From: Microlunatus sagamiharensis
Lineage (GTDB): Bacteria > Actinomycetota > Actinomycetes > Propionibacteriales > Propionibacteriaceae
Direction: 5' to 3'
DNA length: 64,000 nucleotides
Assembly (NCBI RefSeq): GCF_900105785.1
Contig: NZ_LT629799.1
Location: 558,001-622,000 of the forward strand
The position numbers and the translations under genes were made by a program. The notes below the pieces were generated by a model. The model was not told the DNA's origin and did not search any database. It saw nothing but the letters and a program-made list of their open reading frames with translations. Of the stretch, positions 9,058-16,886 are shown piece after piece. Positions within the stretch are counted from its first letter, which is position 1. The number at the start of each line of letters is the position of its first letter.

Positions 9058-10626
9058 TCAGACCTCGGCGAGCACGGCCATCGCCGCATTCTGACCGCCC
9101 AGGCCGCTCACGGCGCCGCCCCGGACGGCCCCGGAACCGCAGAGGAGCACCCCCGGGTGCGCGGTCGCCACGCCCCAGGCCTCGTCGGGCGTACGCGGCA
9201 GGTCGCCGTCGGCGAGCCACGGCCAGGCGAGGTCGCCGTGGAAGATGTGGCCGCCGGGCATCCGCAGCTCGTGCTCGAGGTCGACCGGGGTGACGACCTC
9301 GATGCAGGGCCGCCCGTCGCCGTCGGTCGCCAGGCAGTCCTCGAGCGGCTCGGCCAGCACCGCCTGGAGCGAGCGCAGGGCCGCGTCCCGCGCCCGGTCG
9401 CGCATCCCGGCCGGATCGTCGCGGAAGAGCCGCGCGGGCGCGTGCACACCGAAGAGCGTCAGCGTCTGGTGCCCCGAGGCCCGCAGCTCCTCACCGAGGA
9501 TCGAGGGGTCGGTCAGCGTGTGGCAGTAGACCTCGCTGGGCAGCGGGTCGGGCAGCACGCCAGAGGCCGCGGTGTCGTACGCCTCGTCGAGCCGGACGGC
9601 GCTCTGGCCGAGGTGCAGGGTGCCGGCGAAGGCGGTCGCGGGGTCGACGCCGGAGCGGAGGCGGGGGAGGCGGCGCAGCAGCAGGTTGACCTTGAGCTGG
9701 CTGCCCTCGGGCGCGGGGCGCGGCTCGACCGGGCTGCCGAGCAGTCCGTTGGCGACGGCGGGCGCGCATCCGAGCAGGACGTGCCTCGCAGCGAACCTCG
9801 ATCCGTCGGCCAGCGCGACCTCCGCACCGCCGCCGGGCAGCGGTGTCAGGCCGGTGACGACCGCGCCGGTCCGCAGGTCCGCCCCGGCCGCCCGAGCCAC
9901 CCGGACGAGCTCGTCCGCGACGCGGCCCATGCCGCCGACGGGGACGCGCCACTCGCCCGTCCCGTTGCCGATCAGGTGGTAGAGGAAGCAGCGGTTCTGC
10001 ACGAGGCTCGCGTCGTCCGAGCGGGCGAACGTCCCGATCAGCGCATCGGTGAGCACCACGCCCCGGACGGCGTCGTCGGCGAACGTCCGCGTCAGCACCT
10101 CGCCGACCGGACGCTCCACGAGGTCGTGCCAGAGCGCGTCCGGCACCGCCGTGCGCAGCTCGGCCGCGTGCGGCAGGGGTCGGGTGAGGGTGGGCACGAC
10201 CACCGCCGCCAGCTCGGCGACCCGGTCGTAGAAGGTGCGCCAGGCCTCGTACGCCTCGTCGCCACCGGTCAGCGCGCGGAAGGACGCCCGCGTCGCCGCG
10301 CCCTCGGACCGTTCGACCAGCAGGTCGCCGCGCTGGGTGGGCGTGTACGACGCGACGCGCCGTGAGCGCAGCTCGAGGTCGAGACCGAGCTCGGCGACGA
10401 CGCTCGCGGGCAGCAGCGAGACGAGGTAGGAGTAGCGCGACACCCGCGCGTCCACGCCGGGGAACAGCCGTGCGCCGGCGACGGCGCCGCCCAGCTCGTC
10501 GCGGGCCTCGAGCAGGGTGACGCGGCGGCCGGCCTGCGCGAGGTAGGCGGCGGCGACGAGGGCGTTGTGCCCGCCGCCGACCACGACGACGTCCGGGTCG
10601 ACGTCCGGCTCATGCGTCGCGGGCAT
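9058..10626 (-). CDS. FAD-dependent oxidoreductase, phytoene desaturase-like
   Basis: A 522-residue flavoprotein of the CrtI/amine-oxidase superfamily. The N-terminal dinucleotide-binding motif is 'VVVVGGGHNALVAAAYLAQAG', followed by 'VTLLEARDELGGA' (ribose-binding Glu). The C-terminus has the FAD-binding 'LCGSGAVRGGAVSGLGGQNA'. Relatives include carotenoid desaturases and the mammalian PYROXD2 group. No other carotenoid gene is nearby, so a carotenoid role is not supported. It follows an aldo/keto reductase by 9 bases on the same strand and is probably co-transcribed with it. Confidence 0.85.
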   Translation of the reverse strand: MPATHEPDVDPDVVVVGGGHNALVAAAYLAQAGRRVTLLEARDELGGAVAGARLFPGVDARVSRYSYLVSLLPASVVAELGLDLELRSRRVASYTPTQRGDLLVERSEGAATRASFRALTGGDEAYEAWRTFYDRVAELAAVVVPTLTRPLPHAAELRTAVPDALWHDLVERPVGEVLTRTFADDAVRGVVLTDALIGTFARSDDASLVQNRCFLYHLIGNGTGEWRVPVGGMGRVADELVRVARAAGADLRTGAVVTGLTPLPGGGAEVALADGSRFAARHVLLGCAPAVANGLLGSPVEPRPAPEGSQLKVNLLLRRLPRLRSGVDPATAFAGTLHLGQSAVRLDEAYDTAASGVLPDPLPSEVYCHTLTDPSILGEELRASGHQTLTLFGVHAPARLFRDDPAGMRDRARDAALRSLQAVLAEPLEDCLATDGDGRPCIEVVTPVDLEHELRMPGGHIFHGDLAWPWLADGDLPRTPDEAWGVATAHPGVLLCGSGAVRGGAVSGLGGQNAAMAVLAEV

Positions 10627-10635
10627 CGACCGACC

Positions 10636-11514
10636 TCAGGGCCGGCCGGTGGCGCTGCAGCGCGCCAGCTCGTCCGCGGTGAGCACCAGGTCGGCGGCCT
10701 TGGCCGAGTCGGTGATCGAGGCGGCCCGGCGCGCCCCCGGGATCGGGATGACGACGTCGTCCAGCGACAGCTCCCAGGCGAGCACGACCTGCTGGGGGCT
10801 GACGCCGTGCGCCTCGCCGATCTCGGCGAACGCCGCGAACTCGCGCCCGATGCCCGTCGCGCCGCCGCCCCCGAGCGGGCTCCAGGGCAGGAAGGCGATG
10901 CCGTGCTCCGCGCAGAGGTCGAGCTCGTCCTGGCTGGACCGGAACCGCGGCGAGAACTCGTTCTGCACGCTGGCCAGGCCGCCCTCGCCCAGCACCTCGA
11001 TGGCGACCTCGATCTCCTCGACGTTGGCGTTGGAGATGCCGATCGCCTTGATCAGGCCCTCGTCCTGCAGCGTCTTGAAGTTCGCGATCACGTCGCCGTA
11101 GACGAGCCAGCGGTCCGGGCGGTGCCACTGGTAGAGGTCGAGCTGGTCGACGCCCAGGGCGGTCAGCGACTTCTCCACCGCCGAGCGCAGGTAGTCCAGG
11201 GAACCGTCGCGGCGCCGGGTCTCGCCCTCGCCGCGGACGATGCCGCCCTTGGTGCCGATGACGACGCCCTCGGTCGAGCCACCGTACGTCCGCACGGCCT
11301 CGCCGACGATCCGCTCGTTGTGGCCCATCGAGTCCCACGTCGGCGCGTACACGTCGGCCGTGTCGATGAAGGTGATGCCCGCGTCGAGCGCGGCCTGCAC
11401 GGTGGCGACGGCGTCGTCGTGGTCGGGGTAGACCTGGTCGTTGTTCATGGACATCGGCATGGCGCCGAGCCCGATCGCCGACACGGTGAAGGGTCCGAGC
11501 TGCCTGGTCTGCAC
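10636..11514 (-). CDS. Aldo/keto reductase
   Basis: A 292-residue NADPH-dependent carbonyl reductase with a TIM-barrel fold. The catalytic tetrad is visible: Asp and Tyr in 'FIDTADVYAP', Lys in 'VVIGTKGG', His in 'LYQWHRPD'. The C-terminal NADPH site reads 'VIPIPGARRAASI'. The substrate is unknown. GTG 11514 is 7 bases after a TAGGGT box, so this gene has its own leaderless promoter and heads a two-gene unit with the FAD oxidoreductase. Confidence 0.9.
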   Translation of the reverse strand: MQTRQLGPFTVSAIGLGAMPMSMNNDQVYPDHDDAVATVQAALDAGITFIDTADVYAPTWDSMGHNERIVGEAVRTYGGSTEGVVIGTKGGIVRGEGETRRRDGSLDYLRSAVEKSLTALGVDQLDLYQWHRPDRWLVYGDVIANFKTLQDEGLIKAIGISNANVEEIEVAIEVLGEGGLASVQNEFSPRFRSSQDELDLCAEHGIAFLPWSPLGGGGATGIGREFAAFAEIGEAHGVSPQQVVLAWELSLDDVVIPIPGARRAASITDSAKAADLVLTADELARCSATGRP

Positions 11515-11521
11515 CGACGTG

Positions 11522-11527
11522 ACCCTA
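11522..11527 (-). promoter_or_regulatory. -10 box of aldo/keto reductase (leaderless type)
   Basis: TAGGGT on the minus strand, 7 bases before GTG 11514. It lies between gatD and the aldo/keto reductase and separates the two transcription units. Confidence 0.45.
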
Positions 11528-11544
11528 CCGAGGGGCCGTCCCGG

Positions 11545-12342
11545 CTAGCGGGTGCCCCGGACCGCGGCGAGGCGCTGCGTGCGCAGGGCGTCGATCTCGG
11601 GGCGGGGGAGCGGTGCGAGCTCCTCGCCGAGGGCGAGCTCGAGGAGGTGGTCGGCCAGCGCCGGGTTGCGCGCGAGCACGGGACCGTGGGGGTAGGTGCC
11701 GATGACGGTCCCGTTGACCGCGCCCTCGGTGCCGTCGGCGCAGTTGCCGACGCCGACCTCGACGTCGGCCAGGGGCTCGGCGTCGGGGCCGAGCCGGGTC
11801 CAGCCGCCGTGGTTCTCGAAGCCGGTCAGCAGCGCTGAGTCGTCGGAGTCCCCGGAGCGGCCGCGCCAGCGGCTGAGGATCTCCCCGACGGCCCGCCGTG
11901 GTCCGCGCGTCGTGGTGACGTCGAGCAGGCCGAGGCCCTCGATGACCTGGTCCTCGCCCCCGGGCACGGTCGGGTCGCCGACGGTGAACGTGCGCCCGGC
12001 GATCTGGTAGCCGGCGCACACCGCGAAGACGACGGCGCCGCGGTCGACCGCGCGGTGCAGCCCACCGTCGGCCTGGAGCGCGCGGACGGCGGAGATCTGC
12101 GCGGCGTCCTCGCCCCCACCGAGCAGGTAGACCTGCCCGGTGTCGGGCAGCGGCTCGCCCGGCTCGACGACGGTGAGCACCGCGTCGAACCCGCGCCAGG
12201 CCAGCCGACGGGCCAGCACGGTCGCGTTGCCGCGGTCGCCGTAGATGCCGAGCAGCGACTGGTAGACCAGCACGACCTCGACGCGGGGCCCGTCGCCCGG
12301 GCCGTACTCGCCGGAGACGTCGGCCAGGAGCGCGTCGCCCAT
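11545..12342 (-). CDS. gatD: Lipid II isoglutaminyl synthase, glutaminase subunit GatD
   Basis: With MurT it amidates the D-Glu of lipid II to D-isoglutamine, a cell-wall modification of Gram-positive bacteria. The 265-residue class-I glutamine amidotransferase domain has its nucleophile in 'FAVCAGYQIAG' (Cys about 108) and the catalytic His in 'TYPHGPVLARNP' (about 217). The oxyanion stretch 'YLLGGGEDAAQI' lies near residue 75. The ATG shares a base with the murT stop (TGATG). Ammonia produced here is channelled to MurT. Confidence 0.92.
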   Translation of the reverse strand: MGDALLADVSGEYGPGDGPRVEVVLVYQSLLGIYGDRGNATVLARRLAWRGFDAVLTVVEPGEPLPDTGQVYLLGGGEDAAQISAVRALQADGGLHRAVDRGAVVFAVCAGYQIAGRTFTVGDPTVPGGEDQVIEGLGLLDVTTTRGPRRAVGEILSRWRGRSGDSDDSALLTGFENHGGWTRLGPDAEPLADVEVGVGNCADGTEGAVNGTVIGTYPHGPVLARNPALADHLLELALGEELAPLPRPEIDALRTQRLAAVRGTR

Positions 12343-13529
12343 CAGATCCCTCCGAGCTTGCGCAGCCGCTGGAACGGCGTGTACGTGGCGACGACGTCGA
12401 CCGGCTCGGTGTGCCCGCGCAGCGCCTCGGCCAGGTCGGGGACGACCCGGTGCTCGACGCCGGCGTACGCGAGGCGCACGGCGAGGTCCTGCGCGCGGGG
12501 TCCGGTGGCGACGACGGTGCGGCCGGCCAGCTGCTCGTACTCGACGTCCCACAGCCAGGACACGTCCCGGCCGTCGGCGGCGGCCGAGTCGATGGCGAGC
12601 ACGACGGTGGCCGAGGTGGCCAGCGGCAGCGCCTCGGCCCAGCCGGCGGGGTTCTTGGCCAGCAGCAGGCGGGCCGTGCTGCCCGAGATGGTGGCGGTGC
12701 CGAAGCGGCCGGCGGGCGCGCTGACCGTGCGCATGCCGGCGACCGCGGTCGCCGGGTCGATGCCGAGCAGCTCGGCCGCGGCTAGCGCGCACGCGGCGTT
12801 GGAGACGTTGAAGCCGCCCGGGACGTTGAGCTCGGGGGTGACCGACGAACCGTCCGGCCGCACGATCGTGTCGCCGACGACGCGGTAGGCGGCCTCGGGC
12901 TGCGCGAGGTCGCACCCGGTGCAGCGCCAGCCGGTCCCGTCCTCGCGGACCAGCGGCGAGCCGCACTGCGGGCAGAGCGCGGCGTCCTGCGTCCAGGTCG
13001 TGGCGGTGTCGACCCACACGACGCGGCGGGCGGTCTTCACCGCCCAGACGATGAGCGGCTCGTCGGCGTTGGCGACCACGACGGGGCCGTCGTCACCGGC
13101 GGCGGCGAGCGCGTCGCGCCAGCTGCGGCCCAGGCCCTTGATCTCGTGGTTGCGGTCGAGCTGGTCGCGGCTGAAGTTGAGCAGCACGAGCACCTCGGGC
13201 CGTCCGAGCCGGACGAGGTCGGCGACGACGCGCTCGTCGGTCTCGAGGACCGCCAGGTCGGCGCGCGGGTGCTCGCTGAGCGCGGAGGCGATGCCCGCGT
13301 GCAGGTTGGCCCCGTCGGCGTTGTGCACCAGCCGGTGCGTGTCGGCACCGAGGGCCTGGCGCACCGCCGCCGCGATGAAGTGCGTGGTGGTGGTCTTGCC
13401 GTTGGTCCCGGACACCATCGCCACCCGGCGGCCGGCGACCAGCTCGCCGAGGGCGGCCGGGTCGAGGCGCAGCATCACCGAACCGCGGATCGACGTCCCC
13501 GAACCTCGCCCTGTCAGCCGCGACGTCAC
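12342..13529 (-). CDS. murT: Lipid II isoglutaminyl synthase, Mur-ligase subunit MurT
   Basis: An ATP-dependent amidating ligase of the Mur fold, partner of GatD. P-loop 'MVSGTNGKTTTTHF' (about residues 38-50), central 'NFSRDQLDRNHE', a zinc ribbon 'CPQCGS' and 'CTGCD' (about 188-212) specific to MurT, and a DUF1727 C-terminal domain. GTG 13529 gives 395 residues. The frame stays open for at least 25 codons upstream with coding-like, MurT-like sequence ('LARVRLRGAIWAGRAAA') but has no ATG or GTG there, so a rarer start cannot be excluded. Confidence 0.93.
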   Translation of the reverse strand: MTSRLTGRGSGTSIRGSVMLRLDPAALGELVAGRRVAMVSGTNGKTTTTHFIAAAVRQALGADTHRLVHNADGANLHAGIASALSEHPRADLAVLETDERVVADLVRLGRPEVLVLLNFSRDQLDRNHEIKGLGRSWRDALAAAGDDGPVVVANADEPLIVWAVKTARRVVWVDTATTWTQDAALCPQCGSPLVREDGTGWRCTGCDLAQPEAAYRVVGDTIVRPDGSSVTPELNVPGGFNVSNAACALAAAELLGIDPATAVAGMRTVSAPAGRFGTATISGSTARLLLAKNPAGWAEALPLATSATVVLAIDSAAADGRDVSWLWDVEYEQLAGRTVVATGPRAQDLAVRLAYAGVEHRVVPDLAEALRGHTEPVDVVATYTPFQRLRKLGGI

Positions 13530-13617
13530 CGCCGCGGCCCGGCCGGCCCAGATCGCGCCGCGCAGCCGTACGCGGGCGAGCGGCGGGAGTGCGGGTCGGC
13601 GGACCGGGGCGGGCAGC

Positions 13618-14145
13618 TCAGCCGCGATGGTCGGGCTCCCACGGCGAGCGGGGCAGCGGGCGCGTCGGCTCGGTGCCCAGGGGGTCCACGGTGGTCGGCT
13701 CGGGGTCGGACCAGGCGCGCGGCGCCAGCGCGGCCGGCGGGGCCGACCAGGGCTGCGCCGGGCGCGGAGCCTGCTCCCACGGCTGCGGGACCTGCTGCCA
13801 CGGCTGTGGCGTCTGCGCCCACGGCTGCGGCGGGTGAGGCAGCGCTGGGGGTGCGTACGCCTGGACGACGACCACGGGGCGGTCGCTGCCGCAGGCCATG
13901 ACCAGGGCCACGACCCAGCCGATGACGGTCCAGCCCAGGAAGAGGTTGATCAGAGCCGTGGCGGCGACGTTGCTGCGGTTGCGGGTCGCGGCGACCGCCC
14001 AGGGCAGCAGGTAGAGCCCCGTCAGCGCGGTCAGGACCCACGCGATGACGACGTGGGCGGTGGAGCAGCGGTAGGGCTGCACGAGCACCTGGGTCTGCGG
14101 AGCCAGGTAGCCGTACGGCTGGTAGCTCACAGGCTGGTCTCTCAT
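13618..14145 (-). CDS. Superinfection-immunity-domain membrane protein with PQPW repeats
   Basis: A 175-residue protein with two hydrophobic segments. 'VVIAWVLTALTGLYLLPWAVA' is followed by 'NVAATALINLFLGWTVIGWV', matching the Imm_superinfect (PF14373) pattern of a short two-helix membrane domain named after phage T4 Imm. The N-terminal 27 residues are Gln/Tyr-rich, and the C-terminal tail holds tandem 'PQPW.Q' units (about residues 107-132) and is Pro-rich. Most cellular homologues have no proven phage role; the domain name should not be taken as function. It lies upstream of murT by 88 bases. Confidence 0.75.
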   Translation of the reverse strand: MRDQPVSYQPYGYLAPQTQVLVQPYRCSTAHVVIAWVLTALTGLYLLPWAVAATRNRSNVAATALINLFLGWTVIGWVVALVMACGSDRPVVVVQAYAPPALPHPPQPWAQTPQPWQQVPQPWEQAPRPAQPWSAPPAALAPRAWSDPEPTTVDPLGTEPTRPLPRSPWEPDHRG

Positions 14146-14194
14146 GCGCGGCCCCTGACGACGAGGTGGACCCGTGGTCGCCCGATCGACGACG

Positions 14195-14271
14195 TGGGGT
14201 GAGTGACGGGACTTGAACCCGCGGCCACCTGGACCACAACCAGGTGCTCTACCAACTGAGCTACACCCACC
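14195..14271 (-). tRNA. tRNA-His (anticodon GTG)
   Basis: On the minus strand there are acceptor arms GTGGGTG/CACTCAC, an anticodon stem CCTGG/CCAGG with loop TTGTGGT (anticodon GTG) and T-loop TTCAAGT. The extra G at -1 opposite C73 is the histidine identity mark. CCA is encoded at 14195-14197. Confidence 0.95.
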
Positions 14272-14343
14272 GTGGCAGCGCGTGGCCGAGGCCGGTGCGC
14301 TGCGCGTCGACGAGTGTAGTGGTCACGGGCGTCAGCGCCGAAC

Positions 14344-15021
14344 TCATTCCGCCGCGGTCGTCGCGGACGGGTCCTCGGGGCCGTCGGCGGGGTCCTTGCG
14401 GGGCCGCCCGCCGGTGGCACCGGTGATCGCGCCCTGGTGCCGCGCGGCGATCTCCCGGGCGCTCGCCGAGTCGGGGCCGGGCAGCGGGACGAAGACGGCG
14501 TCGCGGTAGTAGCGCAGCTCCTCGATCGACTCCTGGATGTCGGCGAGGGCGCGGTGGTTGCCGCTCTTGGCCGGTGAGGCGTAGTAGGTCCGCGGGAACC
14601 AGCGCCGGGCGAGCTCCTTGACGCTGGAGACGTCGACGTTGCGGTAGTGCACGTACGCCTCGAGCGTCGGCATCCCGACGGCGAGGAAGGCCCGGTCGGT
14701 GCCGATCGAGTTGCCGGCCAGCGGTGCGCGGCGCGGCTCCTTCACGAAGGTGCGGACGTGGTCGAGCACGAGCTCCTCGGCCTCGGCCAGGCTCAGCCCG
14801 CCGTCGAGCAGCGGCAGCAGCCCGGAATGCTCGTGCATGCCCCGCACGAAGTCGCCCATGTGGTCCAGCGCGGCCGCGCTGGGCTTGACCACCACGTCGA
14901 TGCCGTCGCCGAGCACGTTCAGGTCGCTGTCGGTCACCAGCGCGGCGACCTCGACGAGCTCGTCGTGCGCGAGGTCGAGGCCCGTCATCTCGCAGTCGAC
15001 CCAGACCAGGAAGTCCTTCAC
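14344..15021 (-). CDS. orn: Oligoribonuclease
   Basis: DEDDh exoribonuclease that degrades 2-5-mer RNAs, including pGpG, to mononucleotides. Motifs: 'WVDCEMTGLDL' (first two acidic residues), 'NSIGTDRAFL' and 'GNHRALADIQESIEELRYY' with the catalytic His. About 25 extra C-terminal residues are Pro/Glu-rich and probably disordered. I prefer GTG 15021 over GTG 15030 because a TAGAGT box ends 7 bases before it and the resulting N-terminus ('VKDFLVW') matches typical Orn. Confidence 0.93.
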   Translation of the reverse strand: MKDFLVWVDCEMTGLDLAHDELVEVAALVTDSDLNVLGDGIDVVVKPSAAALDHMGDFVRGMHEHSGLLPLLDGGLSLAEAEELVLDHVRTFVKEPRRAPLAGNSIGTDRAFLAVGMPTLEAYVHYRNVDVSSVKELARRWFPRTYYASPAKSGNHRALADIQESIEELRYYRDAVFVPLPGPDSASAREIAARHQGAITGATGGRPRKDPADGPEDPSATTAAE

Positions 15022-15028
15022 CGCCGTC

Positions 15029-15034
15029 ACTCTA
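15029..15034 (-). promoter_or_regulatory. -10 box of orn (leaderless type)
   Basis: Minus-strand TAGAGT, 7 bases before GTG 15021. It overlaps the alternative GTG at 15030, which argues against that start. Confidence 0.4.
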
Positions 15035-15042
15035 GACGTGGC

Positions 15043-16242
15043 TCAGCCCGTACCGGCGGGTCGCCGCGGGATCCACCTCGCGAGCCAGGCGACGCCGGTC
15101 CAGGTGAGCAGCCCCATGGTGACGGCGGCGGCCGCGAGCGGGGCGACGGCGCTGACGGCGCTGACCACGAGCGGACCGGTGGCGTTCCCGACGTCGGCGC
15201 ACAGGCGCCAGCCGCCCAGGAATTGCGTACGCGACTCGGCGGGGGCCGCGTCGGCGCCCAGGGTCATCACCACCCCGGCCGAGATGCCGTTGCCGAGCCC
15301 CATCAGGCCGGCGACCGCGGCGATGGCGGGCGTGACGTGGGTCAGCGGGAGGAGCAGGAAGCCGAGGCCCAGCACGAGCATCGACGGGACGGCGACGAAG
15401 ACCCGCCCGTAGCGGTCCATGATCGCGCCGCCCGGGTAGAACAGCAGCATGTCGACCCCGGCCGACACCCCGTAGACGAGGCTGACCGTGCTCGGGCTCA
15501 GCCCCTGCGAGGCGGCCCACAGCGGGACGATCGTCTGGCGCGTGGCCCGGGCGGCGGAGATCACCAGCACGCCCGTGCCCAGGGTCAGCAGCGTGCGCCG
15601 GTGCTGGCGCAGCACCGACAGCACCGTGGCGTGCGCCTCGCCGGTGCCGGCGCGCGCCCGGCGCTGCGTCCGCGTCACGTCGGGGAGGAAGGCGGTCAGC
15701 AGGGCGGCCGAGAGGCTCATCGCGGCGGCGAACGCGTACGCGGTCCCGACCCCGCGTCCCGCGACGAGCGCGGCGCCGATGAACGGGCCGATGAAGAGCC
15801 CGACGCGGAAGGTCCCGCCCAGCGTGGACAGGGCGCGGGCCCGCATCCGCATCGGCACGGTCTCGGTGAGGTAGGCCTGCCGGGCGAGGCTGAAGACCGC
15901 CCCGGCCAGCCCGGTCACGAAGATCGCCAGCGCGAGCACCCACAGCGAGTGGGCGAGGAAGGCGCCGACCAGGGCGAGCGCGTCGACGGCGCAGGCGCCG
16001 ACGAGGGCCTTCTGCTCACCGATCCGCGCGGCCAGCGCCCCGGCGGGCAGGTCGCCGACTAGCTGCCCGATCCCGATCAGCGCGACGACGAAGGCCGCGA
16101 CGCCGACGCTCGCGCCCAGGTCGCGGGCCGACAGGGCGACGAGGGGGAGCGTCGCGCCCTGGCCGATCGAGACGAGGATCGTCGGTCCGTACGCGGGCAC
16201 CGCGATCTGGCGCCAGCTGACTCCTCGCTCTGGCTGGCTCAC
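15043..16242 (-). CDS. MFS transporter (drug/metabolite efflux type)
   Basis: A 399-residue protein with about 12 hydrophobic segments in two halves. After TM2 it has 'GQLVGDLPAGALAARIGEQ', the position of MFS motif A, and 'RMRARALSTLGGTFRVG' in the TM4-5 region. GTG 16242 is preferred over a TTG nine bases upstream. Substrate unknown. The frameshifted MarR gene just upstream on the same strand would be the natural regulator, since MarR-MFS pairs are common. Confidence 0.82.
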   Translation of the reverse strand: MSQPERGVSWRQIAVPAYGPTILVSIGQGATLPLVALSARDLGASVGVAAFVVALIGIGQLVGDLPAGALAARIGEQKALVGACAVDALALVGAFLAHSLWVLALAIFVTGLAGAVFSLARQAYLTETVPMRMRARALSTLGGTFRVGLFIGPFIGAALVAGRGVGTAYAFAAAMSLSAALLTAFLPDVTRTQRRARAGTGEAHATVLSVLRQHRRTLLTLGTGVLVISAARATRQTIVPLWAASQGLSPSTVSLVYGVSAGVDMLLFYPGGAIMDRYGRVFVAVPSMLVLGLGFLLLPLTHVTPAIAAVAGLMGLGNGISAGVVMTLGADAAPAESRTQFLGGWRLCADVGNATGPLVVSAVSAVAPLAAAAVTMGLLTWTGVAWLARWIPRRPAGTG

Positions 16243-16251
16243 CGGCCCCAA

Positions 16252-16270
16252 GGTACTGAGCCTGGCGAAG
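16252..16270. repeat. REP-like element, degenerate copy 2
   Basis: GGTACTGAGCCTGGCGAAG matches the core GGTCCCTGAGCCTGTCGAAG with a few changes. It lies between the MFS and MarR genes and has no inverted partner. Confidence 0.35.
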
Positions 16271-16291
16271 CTTTCGTCGCTCGGTGGACGC

Positions 16292-16839
16292 TCACACCGC
16301 GTCGAGCCCGTGGCGCCGGATCTCCTCGGCCCGGCTGAGGGCGCCGCGCGCGAAGCGCTCGGTCAGGCGCGTGTAGGTCTCGACGTCGGCGGCGTCCCAG
16401 TCGCTGAGGACCTGGTCGGTCAGGCGGTCGCCGAGGTCGTAGAAGCGCTGGGCGACGTCGAGCCCGGCCGGGGTGAGCAGGACGCGGTAGGCGCGGGAGT
16501 CGCCGGGGTCGGGCTCCCGGGCGACCAGGCCGCTCGTCTCCAGGCGCTTGACCATCTTGCTCACGTTTGAGCGGCCGGTGCCGAGCTCGTCGGACAACGC
16601 GGACGGCCGCATCGGTCCGCGGAAGCTCAGGTGCCGCACCATCCGGTGGCAGGCCTCGTCGAGCGGGACGCCGTCGTCGACGGTCACCTCGAGGTGGAAC
16701 TCGGGGAGTCCCAGAGGTTCAGCAGCGCGCCCAGGCTGGCCATGAGGTCGGAGCGGTAGGGGAGCTCGACGACGTCGCGCTCCGCCGCCGGCCGGTCCTG
16801 CGCGGCGAGCGGACGTCGGCTGCGCCCTCGGGTGGTCAT
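16292..16839 (-). pseudogene. MarR-family regulator with a -1 frameshift
   Basis: The C-terminal 131 codons (start of frame at 16687) carry a winged helix: 'GPMRPSALSDELGTGRSNVSK' then 'LETSGLVAREPDPGDSRAYRV'. MarR proteins of this kind begin with '..L..LWDSPEFH..V' ahead of this. That piece is present upstream in another frame: ATG 16839 opens a frame giving 'LPYRSDLMASLGALLNLWDSP' and then goes out of register at about 16702/16703. One extra G there (CCCCGGAG instead of CCCCGAG) would restore 'DSPEFHLEV' and a protein of about 183 residues. A TAGGGT box 9 bases before ATG 16839 supports that start. Either a real inactivating mutation or a sequencing error. Confidence 0.75.
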
Positions 16840-16848
16840 GGCCAGGTC

Positions 16849-16854
16849 ACCCTA
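16849..16854 (-). promoter_or_regulatory. -10 box of the MarR gene (leaderless type)
   Basis: Minus-strand TAGGGT, 9 bases before ATG 16839, the reconstructed original start of the frameshifted MarR gene. Confidence 0.4.
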
Positions 16855-16886
16855 GCGACCACGAGGAGGGCAGGGCGTGAGCCGCC

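Noticed and set aside
9058-10626. Carotenoid biosynthesis locus suggested by the CrtI-like gene
   Set aside because: No crtB, crtE or cyclase nearby; its neighbour is an aldo/keto reductase, and the subgroup includes non-carotenoid oxidoreductases.
13589-13837. Cys-rich 82-residue plus-strand frame with repeated 'HGCG' units, resembling a metallothionein or RiPP precursor
   Set aside because: It is exactly antisense to the PQPW repeat codons of the superinfection-domain gene; the Cys pattern is the complement of CCGCAGCCGTGG-type repeats.
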